Below are positions 34,606-43,830 of a stretch of 60,398 nucleotides of DNA, piece by piece; position 1 is the first letter of the stretch, and each line of letters opens with the position of its first letter. The notes under the pieces are model-generated. The model saw only the letters and a list, made by a program, of their open reading frames with translations. It did not search any database and was not told the DNA's origin. This DNA comes from Clostridiales bacterium (lineage in GTDB: Bacteria; Bacillota; Clostridia; Christensenellales; Borkfalkiaceae): the NCBI GenBank assembly GCA_015055945.1, contig SVHH01000007.1, forward strand, positions 1-60,398, written 5' to 3'. The position numbers were made by a program, and so were the translations under genes.

Positions 34606-36237
34606 ATGCAAAAAACAATTAACGGTGCAATGCTCAAGTCAATGATTTTGACTGCTGCAAAACTTCTTGAAGTAAATAGAGTAAGTATTGACGCACTCAA
34701 CGTTTTCCCCGTACCGGATGGTGATACTGGTACAAATATGTCGCTTACAATGCAATCAGCGGTAAAAGAATTAGTCGCTTGTCGTTCTAATAAGGTTGCT
34801 GATATTGCGGAAGCAATTAGTAAAGGTGCATTGAAAGGCGCAAGAGGTAACTCAGGCGTTATTTTATCTCAAGTAATTAGAGGTATGTGTACCATTCTTA
34901 AAAAGAATGAAGAAATTGACACCAAGATTTTCGTGCACGCTTTGAAAAACGGTGCGGAAATTGCATACGGTGCGGTTAGTAAACCTAAAGAAGGTACTAT
35001 GCTTACCGTTGCAAGAATGGTTGCTGAACACGCGCAATCTATTCGCGTAAAACATAAAGATTTTGAAACTTTACTTCCCGAAGTTATCGCTGCTGGTAAT
35101 AAGGCTGTTGACCTTACACCGTCACTTCTTCCCGTGCTTAAAAAAGCAGGCGTAGTTGACGCGGGTGGTAAAGGGCTTATGTGCCTTTACGAAGGTATGT
35201 ATAAAGCACTCATGGGCGAAAGCGTAACCGAACCCACCGTTCAGTCTGAAGATACTTCTTCTGCTGATACTTTGATGGAACATGCGGATATCATGAGCCT
35301 TGGCGATATTGAATTTGCTTATTGTACCGAATTCTTTATCATTAATTTAAATAAAAAGACGACTACTGCGGACATCGAAAGGCTTCGTGAAACTTTGATG
35401 ACTATGGGCGATAGCGTTATCGTTATTGGCGACTTAGAATTCGTTAAAGTTCACGTTCACACTAATCAGCCTGGTAAAGCACTTACTGAAGCGCTTAAAC
35501 TTGGCGAACTTGATAGACTTAAGATTGAAAATATGCTCGAACAAAACCGCGAACTTATGAAGAAGTACGAAGCGGAAAAGAAAGATATGGGCATGATGAG
35601 TATTTCAGCGGGTGATGGTATCACCAGCATATTTAAAGATTTAATGGTTGACGCTGTTATTGAAGGCGGTCAATCAATGAATCCATCGGCTAACGATATT
35701 GCAAACGCGGTTAGCCGTATCAATGCGGAAAACGTTTTCGTTTTCCCGAACAACAAAAATATTATTCTTGCCGCTGAGCAAGCAAAATCATTAGTTGATA
35801 ACAAGAAAATTCACGTTATTCCTACAAAGAATATCCCGCAAGGTTTTGCAGCAGCACTTGCATTTAATCCCGAACTTTCAGCAGAAGAAAACAAGACCAA
35901 CATGGTTCATGCGCTTGACTCTGTTACGGTTGGTCAAGTAACTTACGCTGTTAGAAACACCAAACTTTACGGCTTTGACCTTAAAGTTGGCGATATTATG
36001 GGGCTTGATAATAAGAAAATACTTGCTAAAGGTAATGACGTAACTCAAGTTACAATAGACCTTATCGAAAGATTACGTAGCGGTGAAGAAATTATCACTC
36101 TTTACTACGGTCAAGACGTTAAGGAAGAAGACGCCATAGCACTTCAAGAAGCATTGATGGAAAGATATCCTGAATGTGACGTTGAAATTCATTACGGCGG
36201 TCAACCGATTTACTATTACTATATTGCATTAGAATAA
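34606..36237 (+). CDS. fakA: Fatty acid kinase subunit FakA (DAK2 domain, YloV-like)
   Basis: FakA phosphorylates fatty acids presented by DegV-type FakB proteins. The 543-residue protein has the DhaL nucleotide-binding motif VPDGDTGTNMSLTM and GARGNSGVILSQ, a middle domain with VKVHVHTNQPG, and a C-terminal DegV-like domain. A FakB-type DegV gene occurs at 39175. It is 45 bp after asp23 with CAGGAGA as ribosome-binding site, and a terminator separates it from recG. Confidence 0.92.
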   Translation: MQKTINGAMLKSMILTAAKLLEVNRVSIDALNVFPVPDGDTGTNMSLTMQSAVKELVACRSNKVADIAEAISKGALKGARGNSGVILSQVIRGMCTILKKNEEIDTKIFVHALKNGAEIAYGAVSKPKEGTMLTVARMVAEHAQSIRVKHKDFETLLPEVIAAGNKAVDLTPSLLPVLKKAGVVDAGGKGLMCLYEGMYKALMGESVTEPTVQSEDTSSADTLMEHADIMSLGDIEFAYCTEFFIINLNKKTTTADIERLRETLMTMGDSVIVIGDLEFVKVHVHTNQPGKALTEALKLGELDRLKIENMLEQNRELMKKYEAEKKDMGMMSISAGDGITSIFKDLMVDAVIEGGQSMNPSANDIANAVSRINAENVFVFPNNKNIILAAEQAKSLVDNKKIHVIPTKNIPQGFAAALAFNPELSAEENKTNMVHALDSVTVGQVTYAVRNTKLYGFDLKVGDIMGLDNKKILAKGNDVTQVTIDLIERLRSGEEIITLYYGQDVKEEDAIALQEALMERYPECDVEIHYGGQPIYYYYIALE

Positions 36238-36243
36238 AATTTG

Positions 36244-36275
36244 GGGAAAGAGCAATCTTTCCCTTTTGATTTTTG
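36244..36275 (+). terminator. Terminator between fakA and recG
   Basis: GGGAAAGA and TCTTTCCC form an 8-bp stem with a GCAA loop, then TTTTGATTTTT. recG starts 40 bp later, so either read-through or an unseen promoter supplies it. Confidence 0.8.
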
Positions 36276-36315
36276 ACGGAAATTATATTAACAAAGTCTT
36301 GTGTGGAAAGGGAAA

Positions 36316-38328
36316 ATGGAACTTACAAGAATATACGGAATTAGCGATAAGCGCAGTGAAGAACTGAATAAAATGGGTATTTATGATACGGCAGATTTGT
36401 CGCGTCATTTTCCGCGCGCATATCTTGATCTTCGTCAACAGCAGTTCTTAAAATACGCATATCACAACGACATAGTTTTGACTGTTGGTAAAATTGTAAG
36501 TATTCCGTATACTCGAAACTTCCGCCGCGGTGGACTCGTTAAAACCGTATGTGAGCAAGAAGGCTTTATCTTTTCAGTCGTTTGGTTTAATCAACCGTAC
36601 GTTTTATCTAAACTTAAAGTGGGCGAAGAATATCTTTTTTACGGTAGAGTGCAAAATAGGTTTGGCGAAGTAAGTTTAGTCAATCCGTCCTTTGAACCAT
36701 GTGATAAAAACTTTAGGCTTAAAGGTATAGTACCGCAGTATTCTCTAAAGGGGAGTTTAACTCAAAAAGTTATGCGCGATGCTGTTCGCCGCGCAGTCGA
36801 ACTGGATAGACCAAGAAGCATAATCCCCAGTGATTTACTTGTAAAATACGAATTAACGGACCTTTATTCAGCATTTAGAGAAGTTCATAACCCAACTGAT
36901 TTTGAAAGCGCAAAAAAGGCAGCGGATAGAATTGCCGTTGAAGAATATTTTGCACTAATTTCCGCGTTTAAATTTATTAAGGGCGGTAGGGAACAAGTGC
37001 GCATAAATAAATATAATTGCTCCGCCAAAGATTTACTTACCTTTATATCCGAGCGTTTTCCGTTTGAGTTTACCGATGGCCAAAAGTCGGCGGTAAATGA
37101 AATTTTTGCCGATATGACTGGCGGTAAGGTTATGAATAGACTTATGCAAGGGGACGTTGGCAGTGGTAAAACTGCGGTTAGTATGTGCGCACTTTTTATC
37201 GCGGTAAATAGCGGTTATCAAGCGGTTATGCTTGCGCCTACTGAAGTTTTGGCAAGACAAAATTATTTAGCAGTACAAAAAGCATTCCCCGATTATAATA
37301 TAGGTTTAATAACTGGCTCGATGACTGCAAAACAAAAAAGCGAAATGAAAAAAGCCTTAAAAGAAGGCTTAATAAACATAGTTGTTGGAACTCACGCATT
37401 GCTCGAAGATGACGTGGAGTTTAAGAAGTTATCTCTTTGCGTGTGTGATGAACAACAGCGTTTTGGTGTTGCGCAAAGAAGCAGTTTGCTCAATAAAGGC
37501 GTTACTTCCGACGTTTTAGTAATGAGTGCAACGCCTATTCCAAGAACACTTTCACTTATCTTTTATGGTGATTTAGATATTACAACCATTAAAGATAAGC
37601 CAAAGTCAAGGATAGAAATTCAAACGAATATAGTTCCAACTGAAAAGTATAATGATATGCTCAAGTTTATCGAGCGTGAAATTCAAGACGGTAAGCAAGC
37701 ATACTTTGTTTGTCCTAAAATTGATGGGGATGAAGAAGGCTCGGTTATAAGTGCAACCGAACTTTACGAAGAATTGAAAGAAAAATTACCGTCTATTAAA
37801 GTTGGACTTTTGCACGGCAGGATGAAAGACAAAGAAAAGAATGCCGTTATGCAAGATTTTAAGGATAAAAATATAGAATTCTTAGTATCTACAACTGTTA
37901 TTGAAGTAGGTGTTGACGTGCCTAATGCATCGGTTATGGTTATATATAACGCGGAGCGTTTTGGGCTTTCACAACTCCATCAATTAAGGGGTAGAGTTGG
38001 TAGGTCTGATATCAAAAGTTATTGTTTCTTGCTTAGCCGCGCAAACAGCGGCGTTGCTATTGAACGCTTAAAGATTATTAAAGATAATTCGGACGGTTTT
38101 AAGATATCGGAGTATGACTATAAACTTCGTGGCTCGGGTGATTTTATGGGCGACAAGCAAAGCGGGAAATTTATGACCGAACTCGGTGCACTGAATTATT
38201 CTACAGATTCAATATTCCTTGCAAAAAAAATTAGTGATGAAGTTTTTGAAACGGGTAGACCGCTTGATAAAATTAAACAGGTTGCAATAGAAAAATATCA
38301 AAGAATAAAGGATATAACGCTTAACTAA
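36316..38328 (+). CDS. recG: ATP-dependent DNA helicase RecG
   Basis: A 670-residue branch-migration helicase that remodels stalled forks. The N-terminal wedge/OB domain is followed by Walker A GDVGSGKT, the DEAD-like box CDEQQRFG (relatives usually have DEQHRFG), SATPIPRTL, and motif VI QLRGRVGRS. ATG 36316 is chosen because AAAGGGA precedes it; the GTG at 36301 lies in that ribosome-binding region. The order asp23-fakA-recG matches Bacillus. Confidence 0.95.
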   Translation: MELTRIYGISDKRSEELNKMGIYDTADLSRHFPRAYLDLRQQQFLKYAYHNDIVLTVGKIVSIPYTRNFRRGGLVKTVCEQEGFIFSVVWFNQPYVLSKLKVGEEYLFYGRVQNRFGEVSLVNPSFEPCDKNFRLKGIVPQYSLKGSLTQKVMRDAVRRAVELDRPRSIIPSDLLVKYELTDLYSAFREVHNPTDFESAKKAADRIAVEEYFALISAFKFIKGGREQVRINKYNCSAKDLLTFISERFPFEFTDGQKSAVNEIFADMTGGKVMNRLMQGDVGSGKTAVSMCALFIAVNSGYQAVMLAPTEVLARQNYLAVQKAFPDYNIGLITGSMTAKQKSEMKKALKEGLINIVVGTHALLEDDVEFKKLSLCVCDEQQRFGVAQRSSLLNKGVTSDVLVMSATPIPRTLSLIFYGDLDITTIKDKPKSRIEIQTNIVPTEKYNDMLKFIEREIQDGKQAYFVCPKIDGDEEGSVISATELYEELKEKLPSIKVGLLHGRMKDKEKNAVMQDFKDKNIEFLVSTTVIEVGVDVPNASVMVIYNAERFGLSQLHQLRGRVGRSDIKSYCFLLSRANSGVAIERLKIIKDNSDGFKISEYDYKLRGSGDFMGDKQSGKFMTELGALNYSTDSIFLAKKISDEVFETGRPLDKIKQVAIEKYQRIKDITLN

Positions 38329-38330
38329 TA

Positions 38331-38361
38331 AAAAACCCCTTTGCAAAAAGCAAAGGGGTTA
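38331..38361. terminator. Bidirectional terminator after recG
   Basis: AACCCCTTTGC and GCAAAGGGGTT form an 11-bp stem with an A5 loop, placed between convergent recG and the XRE membrane regulator. Confidence 0.9.
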
Positions 38362-38364
38362 AAT

Positions 38365-38961
38365 TTATTTAATAGTTCTATATTTTGACCAAAAAACAGT
38401 TAAAATTTGAAGGGGGATACCTATCAAAAATACTTGCCATAACTGCTCAGGCGGAGAAGGTAACATAAATAGTAGTGATAGATAAACCGCAAGTATTACC
38501 GACCAAACTAAGCAAGAAATTATTATTGCAGTAGTAATTTTCTTTTTCCAAACCGAAGTCAATACCAAAAGCACGATACAGGTTATGGGGAGCGCGTAAA
38601 TAAATGCTATCCAAGTGTGCGTTATGCCTGGTATAATAATGTTAAGAAAAGCAAATGCGACAATGGCAACAAGCCATACGAGCATAGTAGAGCAAATTGC
38701 GATAATTTGTCGAATTTTACCCCTAACGTTATCTTTTTTTGTAACTACTTTTGTAGGTTCGGAAATAAGCGTGTCAATAGTAACGTTATAAAAATCAGCA
38801 AGTTGTTTTAATACGTTAAGGTCGGGGACTGATTCACCGCGTTCCCATTTTGAAACCGCTTTGTCTGAATAATTGAGTTTTTCTGCAAGTTCCGCTTGGG
38901 TAAGGTTAAAGTGCTTTCTATATTTAACTAAATTTTCAGCAAGGTTAAGTTTGATATCCAT
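38365..38961 (-). CDS. XRE-family regulator fused to a membrane domain
   Basis: A 198-residue protein with an N-terminal Cro/C1 helix-turn-helix (NLTQAELAEKLNYSDKAVSKWE, residues about 19-40) and four predicted membrane helices from residue 85 on. A membrane-tethered repressor of this type usually responds to envelope signals or a neighbouring transporter; none is adjacent. Two inverted repeats upstream (39021-39068) are candidate operators. The ligand is unknown. Confidence 0.8.
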   Translation of the reverse strand: MDIKLNLAENLVKYRKHFNLTQAELAEKLNYSDKAVSKWERGESVPDLNVLKQLADFYNVTIDTLISEPTKVVTKKDNVRGKIRQIIAICSTMLVWLVAIVAFAFLNIIIPGITHTWIAFIYALPITCIVLLVLTSVWKKKITTAIIISCLVWSVILAVYLSLLFMLPSPPEQLWQVFLIGIPLQILTVFWSKYRTIK

Positions 38962-39020
38962 ACGTTTATTTTATCACACGATTTATTAAAAATCAAGCAT
39001 TTTCACAGTATTTTGCTGTT

Positions 39021-39068
39021 ATTCTACTTTCAGTAGAATAACGTAAAAACTACTCTACTAGTAGAATA
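39021..39068. promoter_or_regulatory. Tandem inverted-repeat operator candidate
   Basis: ATTCTACT-TTC-AGTAGAAT (39021-39039) is a perfect 8-bp inverted repeat. About 20 bp on, ACTCTACT-AGTAGAAT (39052-39067) repeats it with one mismatch and no spacer. The pair sits between the divergent XRE regulator and the DegV gene, so it could control either or both. Confidence 0.55.
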
Positions 39069-39174
39069 AATAAATGTAGAACAATAAAATATAATAGTTA
39101 CTTGATTTTTACCTAGATAATATATTAAAATAAATAAGTAATAAAACTGTGAACGTAAAACTATCGAGGTGTTT

Positions 39175-40017
39175 ATGAAAATTGCAATTTCAACCGAATC
39201 AACAGCGGACTTGACGAAAGAACTTATAGAAGAGTTTGATTTAAAGACAATCGCGTATGAAATTCAACTCGGCGATAGATGTGGGCTTGACGGAGAAATT
39301 ACTTCAGGTGAAATAATTGAGTTTGTAAACCAAACTAACACGCTCGCAAAAACGGCAGCGGTAAACGAATATAGGTTTAACGAATATTTTGAAAACTTGC
39401 TGAAAGATTATGATGCGGTTATTCACTTTTCATTGTCATCAGAACTAAGCGTAACTTATAATAACGGTGTTCGCGCAGCAAAAAACTTCAAGAACGTTTA
39501 TATGGTTGACACGCGTTCTTTATCAACTGGGATAGGGCTTTTGGCAATTTATGCAAAAACTTTGGTTGAACAAGGCTTGGACGCTGAAGAGATTTATCAA
39601 GCGTGCTTAAGGAGAGTACCTTATATTCAAGCGAGTTTTGAACTTAAGCGACTTGACTATTTGCATAAGGGTGGGCGTTGCAGTGGACTTGCACTTTTTG
39701 GTGCTAACTTGCTTAAAATTCGCCCGCAAATAATCGTTAGCAATGGTAAAATGATTCCTGGTAAAAAATATAGGGGCAAATTTGACCACGTTGTAAAAAA
39801 CTATTGTCAAGACGTGTTGGATACTTTTAATAACCCCGATTTAACTTTAGGTTTTGTAACTTACACAACCGCTGATGATGAAATAATTAAAACGGCAAAA
39901 CAATATCTTTTAGACCGCGGGTTTAAGAGAATATGTGTAACTAGGGCGGGTGGAACAATCACAAGTCATTGTGGTGAAGACTGCTTAGGTATTTTGTATA
40001 TTAACGATGGTAAATAA
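39175..40017 (+). CDS. DegV family fatty-acid-binding protein (FakB-like)
   Basis: A 280-residue protein of the DegV family, which binds a fatty acid and presents it to FakA. It begins with MKIAISTESTADLTKEL, with further family features in DTRSLSTGIGLLA and LKRLDYLHKGGRCSG. ATG 39175 is preferred over GTG 39169, which overlaps the ribosome-binding site. It probably serves the FakA at 34606. Fatty-acid selectivity cannot be predicted. Confidence 0.88.
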   Translation: MKIAISTESTADLTKELIEEFDLKTIAYEIQLGDRCGLDGEITSGEIIEFVNQTNTLAKTAAVNEYRFNEYFENLLKDYDAVIHFSLSSELSVTYNNGVRAAKNFKNVYMVDTRSLSTGIGLLAIYAKTLVEQGLDAEEIYQACLRRVPYIQASFELKRLDYLHKGGRCSGLALFGANLLKIRPQIIVSNGKMIPGKKYRGKFDHVVKNYCQDVLDTFNNPDLTLGFVTYTTADDEIIKTAKQYLLDRGFKRICVTRAGGTITSHCGEDCLGILYINDGK

Positions 40018-40020
40018 AAT

Positions 40021-40048
40021 AAAGCAACGACAAACTGTCGTTGCTTTT
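40021..40048. terminator. Terminator of DegV gene
   Basis: AAAGCAACGACA and TGTCGTTGCTTT form a 12-bp stem with an AAC loop, followed by TCTT. It also abuts the stop codon of the convergent amidase gene. Confidence 0.9.
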
Positions 40049-40049
40049 C

Positions 40050-40526
40050 TTATATTCTCACGCCGTTTACGTGCAGTGTGTAAAGGTTATGGAAGTTAAA
40101 GTAATCTAACGGCATATCAAGCGCGTCGCGCGTGTGTGAGCAAACATAAACTCTTTCGTTTTCAATCTTACTTATAAATAAAGTATGAAATTTATCGCCG
40201 CTTTGTCGCTCTAAAACTATTACGTCGCCAACGCTTGCATTAGATAGTGGAATTACGGAAGCAAACGGTCCGCGTCCATTGTTGTTTAATAGAAAATCAT
40301 AAAAAAACTCCACGCCGCTCCAAGCGGGTGCTCGGTTGTTTAAGGTGGTATAATACCAGCCGTTTTGGGCGTAATTCATTACTAGACTTCCCGCATAAAC
40401 ACACTGAGAAGCAAAGTTGGTGCAATCGCCACCAAGACTGTCAAAATTATAGTAAAATGGGTTGCGAGATAAAGCCCATTTTCTTGCATAAATAATAGCA
40501 AGTTGTCGATTATATGCTTTTACCAT
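40050..40526 (-). CDS. Amidase_6-type putative amidase
   Basis: A 158-residue papain-like domain protein of the Amidase_6 family, often linked to cell-wall or spore-coat proteins. The catalytic cysteine lies in GGDCTNFASQCVYAG and the histidine in KFHTLFISK. There is no signal peptide, so it is cytoplasmic or a forespore/mother-cell protein; the substrate is unknown. A TATAAT sits 5 bp before the ATG and there is no Shine-Dalgarno, suggesting a leaderless message. Confidence 0.82.
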   Translation of the reverse strand: MVKAYNRQLAIIYARKWALSRNPFYYNFDSLGGDCTNFASQCVYAGSLVMNYAQNGWYYTTLNNRAPAWSGVEFFYDFLLNNNGRGPFASVIPLSNASVGDVIVLERQSGDKFHTLFISKIENERVYVCSHTRDALDMPLDYFNFHNLYTLHVNGVRI

Positions 40527-40565
40527 AATATATTATACGTTTTTATCCTAATAATCTGTGCCTAC

Positions 40566-40594
40566 TTGACTAAACTAAAGTTAAATGTTAAAAT
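40566..40594 (+). promoter_or_regulatory. Promoter of second two-component system
   Basis: TTGACT (40566-40571) and TAAAAT (40589-40594) are 17 bp apart with an extended TGT just before the -10. Confidence 0.75.
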
Positions 40595-40634
40595 ATAACG
40601 GTAAAAGTTAAATGCGCTTTTAAAAGGGGGCGTT

Positions 40635-41309
40635 ATGGTAAAAATTCTCGTAGTAGACGACGATAAAAATATTCGTAAACTTATGAAAGTCGTGTTGGAG
40701 CACGAAGGCTTTTCGGTTATCTGTGCCAGTGATGGTAGTGAAGCGCTTGCCGTGCTTGACAAAGAAATAGTTGACGTTATAATAGTTGACGTTATGATGC
40801 CAAAGGTTGACGGTTATGAGTTTACTGAAAGCGTGCGCTCGTTTAATTCTAAAATTCCAATTTTGATGGTTTCAGCAAAGCAGCTTGCTGACGATAGAAA
40901 AAAGGGTTTTATTGCGGGTGTTGACGATTTTATGGTTAAGCCTATCGATACCGAAGAACTAGTTCTTCGCGTAAGGGCGCTTATGCGTAGAGCAAAAATC
41001 AACGATGAAGGAAAAATTATCATAGGTGACGTTATAGTTGATAGCGAATCTTTTACCGTAACAAAAGGGGATAACGTGCAACTTCTTCCGCAAAAAGAGT
41101 TTATGTTGCTCCATAAATTACTCTCATATCCGGATAAAATTTTTACAAGAATTCAACTTATGGATGAAATTTGGGGTATGGATAGTGAAACTGGTTGGGA
41201 AACCGTTACCGTTCACATTGCAAGATTAAGAAAAAGATTTGAAAGCTTTGCTGAGTTTGAAATTCAGTCTATTCGTGGGTTAGGTTATAAGGCGGTAAAG
41301 AAAGTATGA
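40635..41309 (+). CDS. OmpR-family response regulator
   Basis: A 224-residue regulator: a receiver domain with phospho-acceptor D52 in VIIVDVMMPKVDG, MVSAKQ, and a winged-helix output ending SIRGLGYKAV. It overlaps its kinase by 4 bp. RBS AAGGGGGCG. Targets are unknown. Confidence 0.92.
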   Translation: MVKILVVDDDKNIRKLMKVVLEHEGFSVICASDGSEALAVLDKEIVDVIIVDVMMPKVDGYEFTESVRSFNSKIPILMVSAKQLADDRKKGFIAGVDDFMVKPIDTEELVLRVRALMRRAKINDEGKIIIGDVIVDSESFTVTKGDNVQLLPQKEFMLLHKLLSYPDKIFTRIQLMDEIWGMDSETGWETVTVHIARLRKRFESFAEFEIQSIRGLGYKAVKKV

Positions 41310-42370
41310 CAAAAAAGACGGCAAAAAGAGATTATAAAAATAAATCTAAAGTATTGCTTATCTTCTCAACGCTTGTGTTCTTCGTGCTTATGGTAACTAT
41401 GGTTATCGTTGGTTTTTTGATGTATTTGATGTTTAATAGAGAAGTTATCAATATGACCGACGTCGATACTATTTGGTTTTTGGGCGTGTTCTTTTTTGCA
41501 TCAAGTATTATTATAGGCACGCTTATAAGTTTCGGTATGGGTAGTATCGTTCTAAAGGAAGCGGACAAAGTTGTTGAAGGTATGCAAAACTTAACCCGTG
41601 GTGAATACGAAGTAAGAGTTCCGCCAGTAAAGAGCGGCTTTTCAAAAGAGTTGGTTGATAATTTTAATATGCTTGCCGACGAACTTGAAAATACTCAAAG
41701 TTTAAAATCCGACTTCATAAACGACTTTGCACACGAGTTCAAAACGCCTATCGTTTCTATCTCTGGTTTTGCAAAAGTGCTTAAAAAAGATAACTTAACA
41801 AAAGAACAGCGTTTGGAGTACTTGAACGTAATTGAAGAAGAAGCGGAAAGATTGTCGCTTTTATCAACTAACGCGCTCAACTTTACTAAAGTTGAAAAAC
41901 AAAACATTTTATCGGGGGAAAGCACTTTTAACCTTTCCGAACAAATTAGAACGTGCTTATTGATTCTTGAAAAGAAGTGGACTACAAAAGAACTTGAATT
42001 AAACGTTGACTTGGAAGAAACGGTAATCTTTGCTAATGAAGAAATGCTAAAGCAAGTATGGATAAATCTTCTTGATAACGCTATAAAGTTCGCCGATGTA
42101 AAAACTCCACTCTACGTTTCGCTTAAAAACGTAAAAAGTGGCGTTATATTTTCAGTAAAGAATAAAGGTTTGGAAATTGCTGAAGAAGAAAAAGAAAAGA
42201 TATTTAATAGATTTTACCGTACAAAAGTTGCTAAAGGTATTGAAGGTAACGGTGTAGGTCTTGCAATAGTTAAAAAAATAGTCAACCTACATAATGGCTC
42301 GGTTGACGTTGATTGTGTGGAAGGGTTTACCGAATTTAGGGTTACGCTTCCAGTATCATTTAATATATAA
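41306..42370 (+). CDS. Histidine kinase with minimal sensor region
   Basis: A 354-residue kinase with two membrane helices (about residues 13-38 and 54-76) joined by a short loop, so it has almost no external sensor domain. Such kinases detect signals within the membrane or through partner proteins. A HAMP-like linker leads to the H-box FAHEFKTPIVS, N-box LLDNAIKFAD and GNGVGLAIVKKIV. It is the partner of the overlapping response regulator. Confidence 0.9.
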   Translation: MTKKTAKRDYKNKSKVLLIFSTLVFFVLMVTMVIVGFLMYLMFNREVINMTDVDTIWFLGVFFFASSIIIGTLISFGMGSIVLKEADKVVEGMQNLTRGEYEVRVPPVKSGFSKELVDNFNMLADELENTQSLKSDFINDFAHEFKTPIVSISGFAKVLKKDNLTKEQRLEYLNVIEEEAERLSLLSTNALNFTKVEKQNILSGESTFNLSEQIRTCLLILEKKWTTKELELNVDLEETVIFANEEMLKQVWINLLDNAIKFADVKTPLYVSLKNVKSGVIFSVKNKGLEIAEEEKEKIFNRFYRTKVAKGIEGNGVGLAIVKKIVNLHNGSVDVDCVEGFTEFRVTLPVSFNI

Positions 42371-42403
42371 CGTTATATATAGTAATAAAATTTTACCACG
42401 TAA

Positions 42404-42438
42404 AAAGGCTTTCGTTTTCACGAAAGCCTTTAATTTTT
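42404..42438. terminator. Bidirectional terminator, kinase versus rpsT
   Basis: AAAGGCTTTCG and CGAAAGCCTTT form an 11-bp stem, followed by AATTTTTTT on the plus strand; the convergent rpsT ends 20 bp later. Confidence 0.9.
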
Positions 42439-42457
42439 TTATAAAGGTAATAGTAAA

Positions 42458-42907
42458 TTATTCAGCTGCTTCAGCTTTTTTTGCTCTGGGTTTTCTGGTA
42501 GCAGGTTTTTTAGCGGGTTCAGCGTCGTCTGCTTTCTTAGCGGTTGCTTTTTTAGCAGCGGGCTTCTTAGCGGGCTTTTCTTCTACTACGGGAGCAGCTT
42601 CAACGGGTTTTTCTTCTACAACAGGTGCAGCAACGGGTGCGGTAGCAAGAGCAGCATCAACTTTCTTAGCAAGTTTAGCTTTCTTGTTTGCAGCGTTGTT
42701 AGCGTGGTAGATGTTCTTAGAACAAGCAGAATCAATAACAGAGAAAGCTACAGAAAGAGCAGCCTTTGCTTCTTCTAACTTGTTTTCTTTAATAAGAAGG
42801 TCAACCTTCTTAATTTCGGTCTTAACTGCTGAGCGGATAGCCTTGTTTTGTTCAGCCTTTTTTGCGTTTACTAAAACTCTTTTCTTTGCAGATTTAATGT
42901 TGGGCAT
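42458..42907 (-). CDS. rpsT: 30S ribosomal protein S20 with long C-terminal extension
   Basis: S20 binds 16S rRNA in the small subunit. The first 85 residues are a normal S20 (start MPNIKSAKKRVLVNAKKAE). About 64 further residues form a Pro/Ala/Lys/Glu tail with the direct repeat APVVEEKP and then alternating KKPAAKK-type segments. Typical S20 is 85-90 residues, so the tail is an addition, probably disordered. It is in frame with the same codon style, so it does not look like a frameshift. RBS AAGGAG. Confidence 0.93.
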   Translation of the reverse strand: MPNIKSAKKRVLVNAKKAEQNKAIRSAVKTEIKKVDLLIKENKLEEAKAALSVAFSVIDSACSKNIYHANNAANKKAKLAKKVDAALATAPVAAPVVEEKPVEAAPVVEEKPAKKPAAKKATAKKADDAEPAKKPATRKPRAKKAEAAE

Positions 42908-43048
42908 TTCGTATGCACTCCTTAGTTACTTTTAATATCGCTAATAATTTTAACACAAAATTAAAGTAAATGCAAGCACATTTTACTGGGAATTTTACCT
43001 TTTTAATTAAAATTCACTATTTTTATCTAAAATTTCATACAATTTATT

Positions 43049-43777
43049 ATGGAGAAAGGTTACGTTGCCGTTTTAGATAGCGGTGTAGGCGGAATTTCCG
43101 TGCTTAAAGAATTAGTTAAACATTATCCAAACGAAAAATATTTGTACTTGGGCGACTACTATAACGCGCCTTACGGCAACAAAAATTTGCGCCAGTTATT
43201 AGATATAACAAAGCATAATATTGATTTTATTAAAAGATATCCTATTAAACTAATAGTGCTTGGCTGCAACACGCTTAGCGTAACACTAAAAGATGATATC
43301 GAGTATTATTCGGGGGTAAGTGTTTTTGGCGTTTATCCGCCCGTTGAAACCACTTTTAACCACAAAAATAAAACGTTATTGCTTGCTACGGTTAAAACCG
43401 CAAAACAGTATAGGGCAAGCGATAATCTGCATGTGGTTGGGCTTAAAGACCTTGCAAAAGATATAGAAAATAACGTACTAGATTTAAGTAGTGTGAATTT
43501 TGACTTAAATTTAAAGCGTTCCGTGGGCAATTTTTATAATAAAAAGCATTTTTATCAAACGGTTATTTTGGGTTGCACACACTATGAATTTATTAAAAAT
43601 CAAATTTTCGACCACTTTTGCCCCCAAAATATAATAAGTGGAATAGATTTTTTGGTGAAAAACTTATCGCATACACTAAAAAATGATAAATCGCTAGTAA
43701 ATAACAAGGATTTTGATGTGTTATTTATAGGGCATAATGCGCGCATATATAGGAATGCTTTTGGTATGGGTGGTTAA
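43049..43777 (+). CDS. murI: Glutamate racemase
   Basis: MurI supplies D-glutamate for peptidoglycan. The 242-residue product has DSGVGGISVL, the first catalytic cysteine in LGCNTLS and the second in LGCTHYEF; it is slightly shorter than usual (about 260). ATG 43049 has no upstream Shine-Dalgarno. A TACAAT (43038-43043) ends 5 bp before it, so the message may be leaderless. It lies just upstream of the division cluster. Confidence 0.85.
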   Translation: MEKGYVAVLDSGVGGISVLKELVKHYPNEKYLYLGDYYNAPYGNKNLRQLLDITKHNIDFIKRYPIKLIVLGCNTLSVTLKDDIEYYSGVSVFGVYPPVETTFNHKNKTLLLATVKTAKQYRASDNLHVVGLKDLAKDIENNVLDLSSVNFDLNLKRSVGNFYNKKHFYQTVILGCTHYEFIKNQIFDHFCPQNIISGIDFLVKNLSHTLKNDKSLVNNKDFDVLFIGHNARIYRNAFGMGG

Positions 43778-43830
43778 TTTTAGCAAAAACGTGTAAAAAA
43801 ATTTCAAAAATACACAAATTTTTTTAAAAA

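Noticed and set aside
37440-37470. DEQQRFG in RecG as a broken helicase box
   Set aside because: The D and E needed for ATP hydrolysis are present; Q for H is a mild, probably tolerated change.
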